From Gottfriedia acidiceleris (GTDB lineage Bacteria; Bacillota; Bacilli; Bacillales; Bacillaceae_G), in NCBI RefSeq assembly GCF_004138285.1, contig NZ_SCFN01000001.1:1-64000 (forward strand): DNA of 64,000 nt, written 5' to 3'. The notes under the pieces were generated by a model. The model had not been told where the DNA came from, did not search any database, and worked only from the letters and a program-made list of their open reading frames with translations. The first letter of the stretch is position 1. Each line of letters starts with the position of its first letter. Below are positions 18,902-26,505 of the stretch, one piece after another. The translations under genes and the position numbers were made by a program.

Positions 18902-19771
18902 TTGAAGAAAATCATTTTAGCATTAGTCATCTTTGTTATTGTCTTTGTTGGATTTAATGGTTTTCAACATAAACACCAAAAGAAGATAAATGATGTAAGT
19001 AAAGATATTATTGTACAAAGGGATGTACGTTACACAAATCCTGCCCAAGTTCCACAAACCTTTGATATATACCGATCTAAAAATTCACATGGTCCATCAC
19101 CAACGTTGATATTTGTTCATGGCGGTTCTTGGAGATATGGAAGTAAAGCGTTAAATAAACGTTGGAGTACAATTTTTAATGAAATAGTAAAAGATGGATA
19201 TACAGCAATTAGTATAGACTACACACTTTATTCAAAAGAAAATTATTCATATAACTTTCCAGTTCGTGACGTGAAAACAGCAATCGACTTTATTTACACA
19301 AATTCAACTGAATTAGGAATTGATCGAAATCAAATTGGGATAGCTGGTGCTTCTGCCGGTGGACACTTAGCTTTATTAACTGGACTTCAACCTGATATAC
19401 AAAACAAAATAAAATATATTATTGCTTGGTATCCAATTTCAGACTTAACGACTATGAATCAATCTCCTTCTTCAAGAAGTTCAGAAATTGTAGATAAATA
19501 TATGAATAGTACTGTAGATCAAATGACAGATGAGTATAATCGAATGAGCCCTATTCAATATGTAGAAAAGACAAAAGTCCCAATCTTTATAGTACATGGC
19601 ACAGGAGATAAGCTTGTTCCGTTCAGTCAATCTAAGAGATTTGCTAAAAAAAATCCAAAAATGGTTACTTTGATTGCACTTAAAAATGGAAACCATGGAT
19701 TTACAAATCTTTCGATACAAAAATCCACCAATGATACAATAAATTATTTAAAGGCAAGATTAAAAAAGTAA
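18902..19771 (+). CDS. Membrane-anchored alpha/beta-hydrolase esterase
   Basis: The TTG start follows AAAGGTGA. Residues about 1-22 form a signal anchor (KKIILALVIFVIVFVGF). The catalytic domain belongs to the BD-FAE / carboxylesterase-lipase group: HGGSW oxyanion-hole motif (near 76), nucleophile elbow GASAGGH (near 149), acid in GTGDKLVP and His in GNHGF near the C-terminus. Length 289. The enzyme would sit outside the membrane and hydrolyse carboxyl esters. Substrate unknown. The GNAT gene begins nine bases after its stop, so they form a pair. Confidence 0.82.
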   Translation: MKKIILALVIFVIVFVGFNGFQHKHQKKINDVSKDIIVQRDVRYTNPAQVPQTFDIYRSKNSHGPSPTLIFVHGGSWRYGSKALNKRWSTIFNEIVKDGYTAISIDYTLYSKENYSYNFPVRDVKTAIDFIYTNSTELGIDRNQIGIAGASAGGHLALLTGLQPDIQNKIKYIIAWYPISDLTTMNQSPSSRSSEIVDKYMNSTVDQMTDEYNRMSPIQYVEKTKVPIFIVHGTGDKLVPFSQSKRFAKKNPKMVTLIALKNGNHGFTNLSIQKSTNDTINYLKARLKK

Positions 19772-19780
19772 GGAGTATCA

Positions 19781-20236
19781 ATGAATCATATTAATAAAAT
19801 TCAATTTCTAACAAAAGAGCATTGGAATCTATTGTTACTAGCTGATCCATCAAAAGAAATGGTAGATAAATATATTCAAAAGAGTAATATTTATGAAATA
19901 CTAGACCAAAATTTACTCGTCGGTGTATTAGTATTAATGGAGAATTCAAGTGATGAGGTTGAAATTAAAAATATTGCAATTGATTCGGCCTTCCAAGGAC
20001 AAGGATTTGGAAAAAATTTAATCCACTATGGAATTAATGAATCTAAAAAACTTGGTTATTCTAAAATTTCGATCTGTACCGGTAACTCAAGTACATACCA
20101 ATTAGCATTATATAAAAATTGCGGATTTCAAATCAGTACTGTTTTTTACGATTACTTTATTGATAATTATGATGAAGAAATTTGGGAAAATGGCATACAG
20201 TGTAAGGATTTAATCAAGCTAGAACAAAATCTATAG
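19781..20236 (+). CDS. GNAT-family N-acetyltransferase
   Basis: The 151-residue GNAT fold shows motif A: EIKNIAIDSAFQGQGFGKNL, which includes the acetyl-CoA pyrophosphate-binding Q-GQGFG loop, followed by motif B (YKNCGFQ). Start ATG has AAGGAG upstream. Cotranscribed with the preceding esterase. Substrate cannot be inferred. Confidence 0.8.
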   Translation: MNHINKIQFLTKEHWNLLLLADPSKEMVDKYIQKSNIYEILDQNLLVGVLVLMENSSDEVEIKNIAIDSAFQGQGFGKNLIHYGINESKKLGYSKISICTGNSSTYQLALYKNCGFQISTVFYDYFIDNYDEEIWENGIQCKDLIKLEQNL

Positions 20237-20239
20237 TAT

Positions 20240-20279
20240 ACACAGAAGCTACCTAAGAAGATTTAGGTAGCTTCTGTGT
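20240..20279 (+). terminator. 17-bp perfect hairpin after the GNAT gene (copy 1 of a repeated element)
   Basis: Arms 20240-20256 and 20263-20279 are perfect complements with a 6-base loop. There is no T-run after it, so terminator function is less sure. The inner part AAGCTACCTAAGA...TTAGGTAGCTT recurs at 20886-20913. Confidence 0.65.
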
Positions 20280-20400
20280 GTTGAAATATATTGTAGTCAA
20301 TATTGAAAAATAGAAAGATTAAATGAATTTCTTTGAAAAAAGGGTCTAGTTATTATTGGTCTATCTGTCATCTTATTGATAAACAAAGTCTTTTACCCGA

Positions 20401-20643
20401 TTATCTAAGCGTTCTTCTAAACCCAGCTTTCTCAGCTTCTTCCTCTGAACAGAACCATTTCTCACCATAGCTCTCATCGATCTTTGTCACATCATAGAAT
20501 TGATCACCTGGTTCATGATAGATTTTCTCACCTGTATTATAGCTAATATTCCCCTTTATATCACAGTCAGTACCTTCGCCCGTAAAGATGTGTAAGTCGT
20601 ATTCATAAGTTACAATTTGATTAATAAAGGGTAATTTATTCGT
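20401..20643 (-). pseudogene. Fragment of a SUNSET-domain protein
   Basis: Read on the minus strand, an 80-codon open stretch with no ATG/GTG/TTG start near its upstream stop encodes CDIKGNISYNTGEKIYHEPG, then DQFYD, GEKWFCSEEEAEKAGFRR. This is the short C-terminal SUNSET module found at the end of secreted Bacillus nucleases and related proteins, with its two Cys kept. The rest of the gene is missing, and a GC-rich repeat lies about 60 bases upstream. I read it as the decayed 3' end of a larger secreted protein gene. Confidence 0.7.
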
Positions 20644-20700
20644 TCAATTGACTATTTTATTGTTTTTAAGATTATTATTTTTTTATAAAGAGCTTGATTG

Positions 20701-20817
20701 GAACGAAAGGGTGCTCGACTCCTATGGGAGAAGCGGGAAGGCTGAGACCCCACAGGCGGAGCCGAGGAGGCTCAGGTCTCGCCCCATGGAAAGCGAGCAC
20801 CCTGTAGTGGAAATCAT
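20701..20817. repeat. GC-rich structured Bacillaceae intergenic repeat
   Basis: About 115 bases of markedly higher GC than the surroundings. The ends are inverted: GGGTGCTCG (20709-20717) with CGAGCACCC (20794-20802). Inside are GAGCCGAGGAGGCTC-type and GAGACC/GGTCTC hairpins. I recognise the pattern (GTGCTCGACTCC...GGAAAGCGAGCACC) as a repeat scattered between genes in many Bacillus and Geobacillus genomes. No protein is encoded. Whether it acts as RNA, as a protein-binding DNA site or as a mobile palindrome is unknown. Confidence 0.8.
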
Positions 20818-20885
20818 ATGACACAACTTACTTATCCATGGTCAATCCAACAATATAATTGCCAAATTCTTTTTTACATAGCATG

Positions 20886-20918
20886 AAGCTACCTAAGAGG
20901 ACTTAGGTAGCTTAGTTT
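20886..20918 (-). terminator. Hairpin at the end of the minus-strand hypothetical gene (copy 2 of a repeated element)
   Basis: Arms AAGCTACCTAA (20886-20896) and TTAGGTAGCTT (20903-20913), nearly the same as the hairpin at 20240-20279. It sits directly after the stop codon of the convergent gene. The T-rich side (AGTTTTT) is on the plus strand. Confidence 0.6.
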
Positions 20919-21359
20919 TTATTCAATATACGGTTTGACATACATCACGTAAGTATTGCGATCTTGATCAACTTCATTTGAAGTTTGCTCATAAATTTGA
21001 TGATTTATTGTTATATAAGTTGATTGAAGCCAGGAAAGTAAATTTAATTCATCTCCGCTCTCATAGAAATGAATTTCATCAAAAGTATCGACATCTCTAA
21101 TTTCAATGCCTAACGGTCTGTTTAAATGGTAAAAAGGAGTATTTTCCAAATCTGATTCAATTACTTCAATTACATACCGATCTTCTTCGATATAAGAGCC
21201 TCTATTCTCGTAAACGAAACCATTTAAAATAAAGTAATCGCAATATCTTCTTGTAAAGATTTGGACCTTCGATAAAAATGGAAAATGGTAAATAGGTCGT
21301 GTAAATTCTCCATCAATTAATCGATATTCAAGAACAAAGATGCTGTCTGTATTAAACAT
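20919..21359 (-). CDS. Conserved-looking hypothetical protein, 146 residues
   Basis: The gene has a clear AAAGGAG ribosome site and is divergent from the lipoprotein gene at 21454. The product is acidic, aromatic-rich and without signal or membrane segment (FVLEYRLIDGEFTRPIYHFP, then RRYCDYFILNGFVYENRGSY). I do not recognise a family. Its divergent position beside the lipoprotein/ATP-grasp cassette makes a shared role possible, but the sequence does not show it. Confidence 0.65.
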   Translation of the reverse strand: MFNTDSIFVLEYRLIDGEFTRPIYHFPFLSKVQIFTRRYCDYFILNGFVYENRGSYIEEDRYVIEVIESDLENTPFYHLNRPLGIEIRDVDTFDEIHFYESGDELNLLSWLQSTYITINHQIYEQTSNEVDQDRNTYVMYVKPYIE

Positions 21360-21453
21360 TGTTCAAACTCCTTTAATAATTGTATATACATTAGTATATA
21401 ACACAGTTTAGGATAGAAATGTATGTATTTATATATTGAATTAGGAGAATACA

Positions 21454-21969
21454 ATGTCAAAAACATCAAAATTAATGAAAAAAGTGAGTATTGCCTTAAC
21501 AAGTGGTATTGTAATAAGTTCATTAACCGGGTGTGGATCTGAACTAGAGTCGATTGAGACAACGGATAATTCCCAAGATTATTATGAATCAAATCAACCG
21601 GTCTATGAAAATACAAAGCAAGTAAATGAGGTTGATGAGGGGACGACGACGGAAGATAGTTTAGATGAGACTGATTATACTGATAGTGACGAAACAGAGT
21701 TTGCGTATACAGATACTGAAATGCCTGATGACGAAAATTGTAGTGATTGGGAATTTGATTATGAAGATAATATTTGGATTTGTGATGATAGTTCAAGCTC
21801 ATTTTACCGAAATTTCTTCTTTTTAGGCTCATTCTTTGCAACAAAAAATATGTTATATAGCAACAATGATTTTAATCAATATAAATCCTCAGGCATTATT
21901 AAAGGAACAAATTCCTCGGTTAAAAAAAGTGGATTTGGTAGTGGAGTTTCTGGAGGATTCGGAGGTTAA
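21454..21969 (+). CDS. Lipoprotein with Gly/Phe-rich C-terminal tail (YgiB-like), paralogue 1
   Basis: Signal peptide with lipobox (VISSLTGC, Cys near residue 27), so a lipid-anchored extracytoplasmic protein of 171 residues. A long acidic linker (about 28-90) precedes a CSDWEFDYEDNIWICDD motif, an aromatic stretch (RNFFFLGSFF) and the tail SGFGSGVSGGFGG. It is clearly homologous to the next gene: identical MSKTS start, CxDWEFD...WxCDD motif and tail. The overall plan and the GGFG-type tail recall enterobacterial YgiB (DUF1190), whose gene also neighbours an ATP-grasp ligase gene. It has an AGGAG ribosome site. Confidence 0.75.
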   Translation: MSKTSKLMKKVSIALTSGIVISSLTGCGSELESIETTDNSQDYYESNQPVYENTKQVNEVDEGTTTEDSLDETDYTDSDETEFAYTDTEMPDDENCSDWEFDYEDNIWICDDSSSSFYRNFFFLGSFFATKNMLYSNNDFNQYKSSGIIKGTNSSVKKSGFGSGVSGGFGG

Positions 21970-22083
21970 TTTAAAAGATAACGAGAGTAAGAGGGATAGT
22001 TAAAGCTAATTTCTATATACTTTATGAGAGGGATTAGTTTAGTATAGAATAGAATAATTTTCAATATTCGAAAGGAGATCCCA

Positions 22084-22440
22084 ATGTCAAAAACATCATT
22101 ATTAATGAAAAAAGTTAGTATCGCATTAACGAGTGGCTTAGCAGTAAGTACATTAGCTGGCTGTGGTGCTCAAAATGCTGACCGACCAGATAAACCGAAA
22201 AATGACGATTGTCGTGATTGGGAGTTTGATGATGACGAAGGTGTTTGGGTTTGTGATGATAGCACTAGTCATTACTACCATAGTTATTATCATGGCGGAA
22301 TATTTTATCCAACAAGAACGGCACTTCATGCAAGTAGTTCCTATAAGAGCTATAAATCTTCTAGTAAATATGCAGGGCATACTTCGTCTTCAAGTAAAAG
22401 TGGTTTTGGAAAAGGTTCATCTGGGGGATTTGGTGGTTAA
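22084..22440 (+). CDS. Lipoprotein with Gly/Phe-rich C-terminal tail (YgiB-like), paralogue 2
   Basis: A shorter paralogue (118 residues) of the preceding lipoprotein: lipobox VSTLAGC, CRDWEFDDDEGVWVCDDS motif, a His/Tyr-rich stretch (SHYYHSYYHGG), a Ser/Lys-rich region and the tail KSGFGKGSSGGFGG. The strong ribosome site is GAAAGGAG. The codons of its glycine tail (GGTGGTTAATAATG) also serve as the ribosome site for the ligase gene, which starts two bases after this stop. That coupling points to this protein as partner or substrate of the ligase. Confidence 0.78.
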   Translation: MSKTSLLMKKVSIALTSGLAVSTLAGCGAQNADRPDKPKNDDCRDWEFDDDEGVWVCDDSTSHYYHSYYHGGIFYPTRTALHASSSYKSYKSSSKYAGHTSSSSKSGFGKGSSGGFGG

Positions 22441-22442
22441 TA

Positions 22443-23687
22443 ATGGATAATCCGAATTTACAGAATCACAGGCGAAAACGTAAAGAAGTTTATCAAAAAC
22501 TTCCTGATTTTTGGGCGGATTTACAAGATTCATATTATGCTTTATTAGACTATTATCCATTAACTAAAACTGAAGTTGATGAAATTCATTCAATTACGGA
22601 ACAAATTGGAAAAATCTATGATAAGACTGCTCGGTTAATGAGACAATTACCAGATGATATTTTTTATATGCTCGGATATTCAAAGGAAATCGTACCTTTT
22701 TTACGTCATAAAACGATTGAAAGTGAAGGAATCATTAGAAGAATTGACCTTGTTCGTACAGTAGATGGTTGGAAACATTATGAATGCAATAGTGACACCC
22801 CAACCTTTATTATGGAGACCCATCATGTCAATAGCTACATTACGGATTATTTTAACTTGAAGAATCCTAATGCTGATAGTGAAATGAAACTTTCTAACGT
22901 GATAAATCATGTTGTCAATAAAAGCATAAAAGGGTTAGATCAACCAATTATTGTTTTTACAGCTCATGGTGATCATGAAGAAGATTGGAAGACAGTTAAA
23001 TATATTCAATCTCTATACAATGGTAAGAGTCAATTAATATCACTAGAAGATTTACAGATTATTGAAAACGAGGGACTTTATACACCTAAAGGGGAAAGAA
23101 TACACATTCTTTACCGACAAACTTATCCAATTGAACATCTAGAGCTTGATCAATCTTCAGATGGAACAAAAATTGGCCTGGCACTATTAGAACTTGTAAA
23201 AGACGGTAAATTGATTATTTTCAATCCATTATCTTCATTTTTACTACAGTCCAAGGCTGTTCAAGCATTAATTTGGAATTTACATATAGATCAATCAGAT
23301 GTTTTTACTGTTGAAGAACATGATGTAATTAGAAAACATTTTCTACCAACATTTTTAGAGCCAGATTTCTTTATCGAACACAAACTTTCATATGTTGAAA
23401 AACCTGCATTTGGCCGTGAAGGAGATTCAATTAAGATTATTAACGGGGAAAACCGTGAACAAAGCAAACAAAATAACTATCATGATCAAGTTATAGTATT
23501 TCAACAATATTCACCTTTACCTAAGAGGAAGGTTATGACTCCTGATGGAATGCTAGATTTACATGTATTAATAGGTAGTTTTTTGATTAAAGAAGAATAT
23601 GGCGCAATTGGTGTACGTGCCGGGAATATTATTACAGGAAACGAAAGTTGTTTTTTACCAGTAGGGATCGTTGAAGAAAAAAATTAA
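22443..23687 (+). CDS. Glutathionylspermidine-synthase-like ATP-grasp ligase (YgiC family)
   Basis: The 414-residue cytosolic protein has the preATP-grasp/ATP-grasp architecture of the GSP_synth family. Visible landmarks: FMLGYSKE-type N-terminal region, GIIRRIDLVRTVDGWKHYECNSDTP (near 95-120), VEKPAFGREGDSI (ATP-binding Lys and glycine loop, near 318) and the final IGVRAGNIITGNESCFLPV. Family members form amide bonds between a carboxylate and an amine using ATP. There is no amidase domain. It directly follows the YgiB-like gene and precedes the DUF350 gene. Confidence 0.85.
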   Translation: MDNPNLQNHRRKRKEVYQKLPDFWADLQDSYYALLDYYPLTKTEVDEIHSITEQIGKIYDKTARLMRQLPDDIFYMLGYSKEIVPFLRHKTIESEGIIRRIDLVRTVDGWKHYECNSDTPTFIMETHHVNSYITDYFNLKNPNADSEMKLSNVINHVVNKSIKGLDQPIIVFTAHGDHEEDWKTVKYIQSLYNGKSQLISLEDLQIIENEGLYTPKGERIHILYRQTYPIEHLELDQSSDGTKIGLALLELVKDGKLIIFNPLSSFLLQSKAVQALIWNLHIDQSDVFTVEEHDVIRKHFLPTFLEPDFFIEHKLSYVEKPAFGREGDSIKIINGENREQSKQNNYHDQVIVFQQYSPLPKRKVMTPDGMLDLHVLIGSFLIKEEYGAIGVRAGNIITGNESCFLPVGIVEEKN

Positions 23688-23710
23688 TTAGTGAGGGGAT
23701 GAAAAGATAA

Positions 23711-24112
23711 ATGGATAGTATTGTTAGTACTTTGATGTATTTAGGATCGGGACTTATTCTTTTATTTATAGGATTTTTAGCTTTTACTTTTACCACTAAG
23801 ATGAGTGAACAAAAATTAATTTTAGAGGATGGGAATATTGCCGTTGCTCTGAAATTAGCAGGAAAATTAGTAGGGTTAGCAATTGTTATTATGTCAGCAG
23901 CAAAGTATTCAGTTAACTATGGTGATTTCATTATTTGGAGCTTAGTTGGTATTATAGCTCAAATGCTTACTTATTGGATTGCAGAATTTGTATTATTTCC
24001 AAAAATTTCGTTTGCTAAAAAGGTTGAAGAAGGAAATATTGCAGTAGCTGCTTTATTATTTACTTTAAGTGTAACAGTAGGTTTATTAATTTCAGGTAGT
24101 ATTTCATATTAA
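23711..24112 (+). CDS. yshE: DUF350 membrane protein (YshE)
   Basis: The 133-residue product has four transmembrane helices arranged as two DUF350 repeats, each containing an EGNIAVA/EDGNIAVAL motif. In B. subtilis, as I recall, yshE follows mutSB directly and precedes lcfA, so this is the syntenic gene. Here the accessory genes lie between it and mutS2. DUF350 proteins repeatedly occur with GSP_synth-like ligases (YjfL beside YjfC in E. coli). The function is unknown; a membrane partner of the ligase/lipoprotein pair is plausible. The ribosome site is GAGGGGATG. Confidence 0.85.
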   Translation: MDSIVSTLMYLGSGLILLFIGFLAFTFTTKMSEQKLILEDGNIAVALKLAGKLVGLAIVIMSAAKYSVNYGDFIIWSLVGIIAQMLTYWIAEFVLFPKISFAKKVEEGNIAVAALLFTLSVTVGLLISGSISY

Positions 24113-24115
24113 TAT

Positions 24116-24152
24116 AAAAATGAGAATGTTAGAGCGACATTCTCATTTTTTC
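24116..24152 (+). terminator. Terminator of the lipoprotein/ligase/DUF350 cassette
   Basis: Stem AAAAATGAGAATGT (24116-24129) with ACATTCTCATTTTT (24137-24150), ending in a T-run. Confidence 0.9.
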
Positions 24153-24300
24153 ATTTCTGTCCTTAGGATAATGAAGTTAGATAAACTGACAAACTAATAA
24201 CGATTTTTACCTTTTATTAAAATTCTTTTAAATGTATGCTTAATGTATAGGAATTAATTTAAGTATACTTTTACTTAAACTTCAAAAAGGGGGAAGAGCG

Positions 24301-25185
24301 TTGACTTTAGAAATAAAACAGCTTTCTAAAAATTTTGGAGATACTATTGCCGTTAACGAATTGTCATTGACTTTGCCTACAGGTAGAGTACTAGGTTTAT
24401 TAGGTAGAAATGGAGCAGGTAAAACGACCACCATTAAAATGTTATTAGGTCTTCTTACACCTACAAAAGGAGAAATTACTTGGAAAGGGAGCCCTTTTAA
24501 AACCGATAAAGTTAAGATAGGGTATTTACCAGAAGAAAGAGGATTATTTACCAAAAGCAAGGTTGTTGATCAGCTTAAATATTTCGGGAAATTAGAAGGT
24601 ATGTCTAATAAAGAGGTTGATGTAGCAATAACATATTGGCTAGATCGTTTAGAAATACCACATTATCGAAATAAAAAGGCAGGAGAGCTTTCAAAAGGTA
24701 ACCAACAAAAAATTCAACTAATTGTAACTTTATTACATAACCCTGAGTTGATTATTTTAGATGAACCATTTAGTGGACTAGATCCAGTTAATGCGGAGTT
24801 AATGGCTGCAATTATTACCGAACAAATTCAGAAAGGGAAAACGGTTATATTATCAAGCCACCGTATGGATCAAGTGGAGGCTTTTTGCGAACATGTTTGT
24901 ATACTTAAGAACGGTAATGTAGTCGCAGAAGGTAGTTTAAGTAGATTAAAAGAAGACTATGGGTATAGAAATTTAATTTTAGAAGATATAGCATCGAATA
25001 AGCAAATACTAGATTCCAATAATGTAAGTTATGAACAAAAGCAATTGGGAATTTACGTAAAGGTAAAAAGTGATGAGGAAGCTTTTACGATTTTAAATCG
25101 TATTAAGAAAGACCTAGGTTCTATAAGGAAATTTCAATTATTAGAACCTACACTAAATGATATCTTTATAGAGAGGGCGAAATAA
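24301..25185 (+). CDS. ABC transporter ATP-binding protein (YhaQ/NatA type)
   Basis: Starts at TTG after GGGGGAAG. The 294-residue ATPase has Walker A GRNGAGKTT (near 38), Q-loop region YLPEERGL, signature LSKGNQQK, Walker B LIILDEPFSGLD and the switch His in SSHRMDQ. A C-terminal accessory domain of about 75 residues, typical of the NatA/YhaQ group, follows. It pairs with the permease that begins at the next base. The system exports sodium ions, peptides or drugs in relatives; the cargo here is unknown. Confidence 0.88.
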   Translation: MTLEIKQLSKNFGDTIAVNELSLTLPTGRVLGLLGRNGAGKTTTIKMLLGLLTPTKGEITWKGSPFKTDKVKIGYLPEERGLFTKSKVVDQLKYFGKLEGMSNKEVDVAITYWLDRLEIPHYRNKKAGELSKGNQQKIQLIVTLLHNPELIILDEPFSGLDPVNAELMAAIITEQIQKGKTVILSSHRMDQVEAFCEHVCILKNGNVVAEGSLSRLKEDYGYRNLILEDIASNKQILDSNNVSYEQKQLGIYVKVKSDEEAFTILNRIKKDLGSIRKFQLLEPTLNDIFIERAK

Positions 25186-26415
25186 ATGAAGAAGTTTAGT
25201 ACTGTCTTTTTATTTCATTTACGTGAAGGTCTTTTGGCGAGAGCAACGATGATTATGAGTGTTATTTTATTCGTATTAGTCGTTGGAATATTTGGGGTGC
25301 AAAAATATTTTGCTGGTACAGAAAAGAGTAATAAGGATAAAGATAAAATTGTCTTGATAAATAATTCGAAAAATTATTCAGTTGATATCGCTAGTTTAAA
25401 CAAAACGATTAAATCCGCAAAGATCGAGCAGAGCGATGCATCGAAAGAAAAAGATTTAAAAAATCAAGTTGAAGATGGATCAAAAGATGGACTGATTATT
25501 CTTTCCGAAAAGAACAATGTCCCGTCAATTCAATATACGTATAAAAAATTTTCAAATAGTGAATTGCTTTCAGTCGTAAATATGACTTTGCAGCAAAATT
25601 ACTTAAATAAAACTGCCCAAGATTTAAAGCTATCGCCTGAATCAGCAACAAAATTATTGCAAAAAGTAGAAGTAAATGAGAAATTTCTAAAAGATCCTAT
25701 GGCTACATTCGGAATAGCTTACTTTTTTGGGTTTTTACTATATATGTTTCTATTAATTTATGGAAACTCAATCGCAACAGGAATTGTTGCTGAAAAGTCT
25801 TCTAGGGTAATGGAAGTATTACTACCAAAAGTAAGTCCTGTCGTGACTCTATATGGAAGAGTCATTGCAGTGTTTTTTGTAGCTTGTGCACAATTAGTTG
25901 TATTAGGATTAGGATTTCTTTTTGCCAATTTATTAGGCTGGGTTAATACTAATGCGATATCTTTTTTTGGAATGAAAATAGATTTAGAGGCATTAGATAT
26001 TACAACGATTATTGCATTTGTAGTTTATTTCTTATTAGGTTATTTACTTTATGGATTACTTTACGCTGCAATTGGATCAGTAGTTTCAAGAACAGAAGAG
26101 CTTCAAATGGTTCTGATGCCAATTACTATTTTAGTCGTAGCAGCATTCTTTATTAGTATTAATGCACTAGTAAATCCAGGTGGTACATTAGTCCAAATTA
26201 GCTCATATATTCCATTTTTTGCCCCACTTGTAGCATTTTCTAGATTTGTAAGCGGAGAAATGAATTTTATAGAAATAAGTGCTAGTATATTAATTTTAAT
26301 CGTTTCAATTATGATTTTAACTCGTGTTGCTAGCCGTATTTATGTTAATGGGGTAATGTATTACAGTGAAAAGGTAAAATGGAAAGATGTAGCTAGATTA
26401 TTAAAAAGACAATAA
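25186..26415 (+). CDS. ABC-2 type permease (YhaP/NatB type)
   Basis: The start codon abuts the stop of the ATPase gene. The 409-residue membrane protein has one N-terminal helix (about 20-42), an extracytoplasmic domain of about 150 residues, then six hydrophobic segments with a GIVAEKSSRVMEVLLP motif characteristic of ABC-2 permeases. Lengths of both subunits match B. subtilis YhaQ/YhaP as I recall them. Forms the exporter with the preceding ATPase. Confidence 0.88.
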   Translation: MKKFSTVFLFHLREGLLARATMIMSVILFVLVVGIFGVQKYFAGTEKSNKDKDKIVLINNSKNYSVDIASLNKTIKSAKIEQSDASKEKDLKNQVEDGSKDGLIILSEKNNVPSIQYTYKKFSNSELLSVVNMTLQQNYLNKTAQDLKLSPESATKLLQKVEVNEKFLKDPMATFGIAYFFGFLLYMFLLIYGNSIATGIVAEKSSRVMEVLLPKVSPVVTLYGRVIAVFFVACAQLVVLGLGFLFANLLGWVNTNAISFFGMKIDLEALDITTIIAFVVYFLLGYLLYGLLYAAIGSVVSRTEELQMVLMPITILVVAAFFISINALVNPGGTLVQISSYIPFFAPLVAFSRFVSGEMNFIEISASILILIVSIMILTRVASRIYVNGVMYYSEKVKWKDVARLLKRQ

Positions 26416-26420
26416 AAAAG

Positions 26421-26466
26421 TAGATCTCATAAGTCAAATTGCTGACTTTTGAGATCTATTTTTTTA
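26421..26466 (+). terminator. Terminator of the ABC exporter operon
   Basis: A 16-bp stem (26421-26436 with 26443-26458, one G-U pair), followed by seven T. Confidence 0.9.
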
Positions 26467-26505
26467 GCTGTATTTTATTGTGCTAAGGAAGTGAAATAGC
26501 AACTA

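Noticed and set aside
21317-21844. Minus-strand open frame of 175 codons across the first lipoprotein gene
   Set aside because: Composition (His/Tyr/Leu runs) is an artefact of the acidic, Asp/Glu-rich lipoprotein read backwards; the plus-strand gene has a lipobox, ribosome site and paralogue.
22163-22450. Alternative plus frame overlapping the second lipoprotein and ligase start
   Set aside because: Lacks a signal peptide or ribosome site; the paralogous frame explains the sequence.
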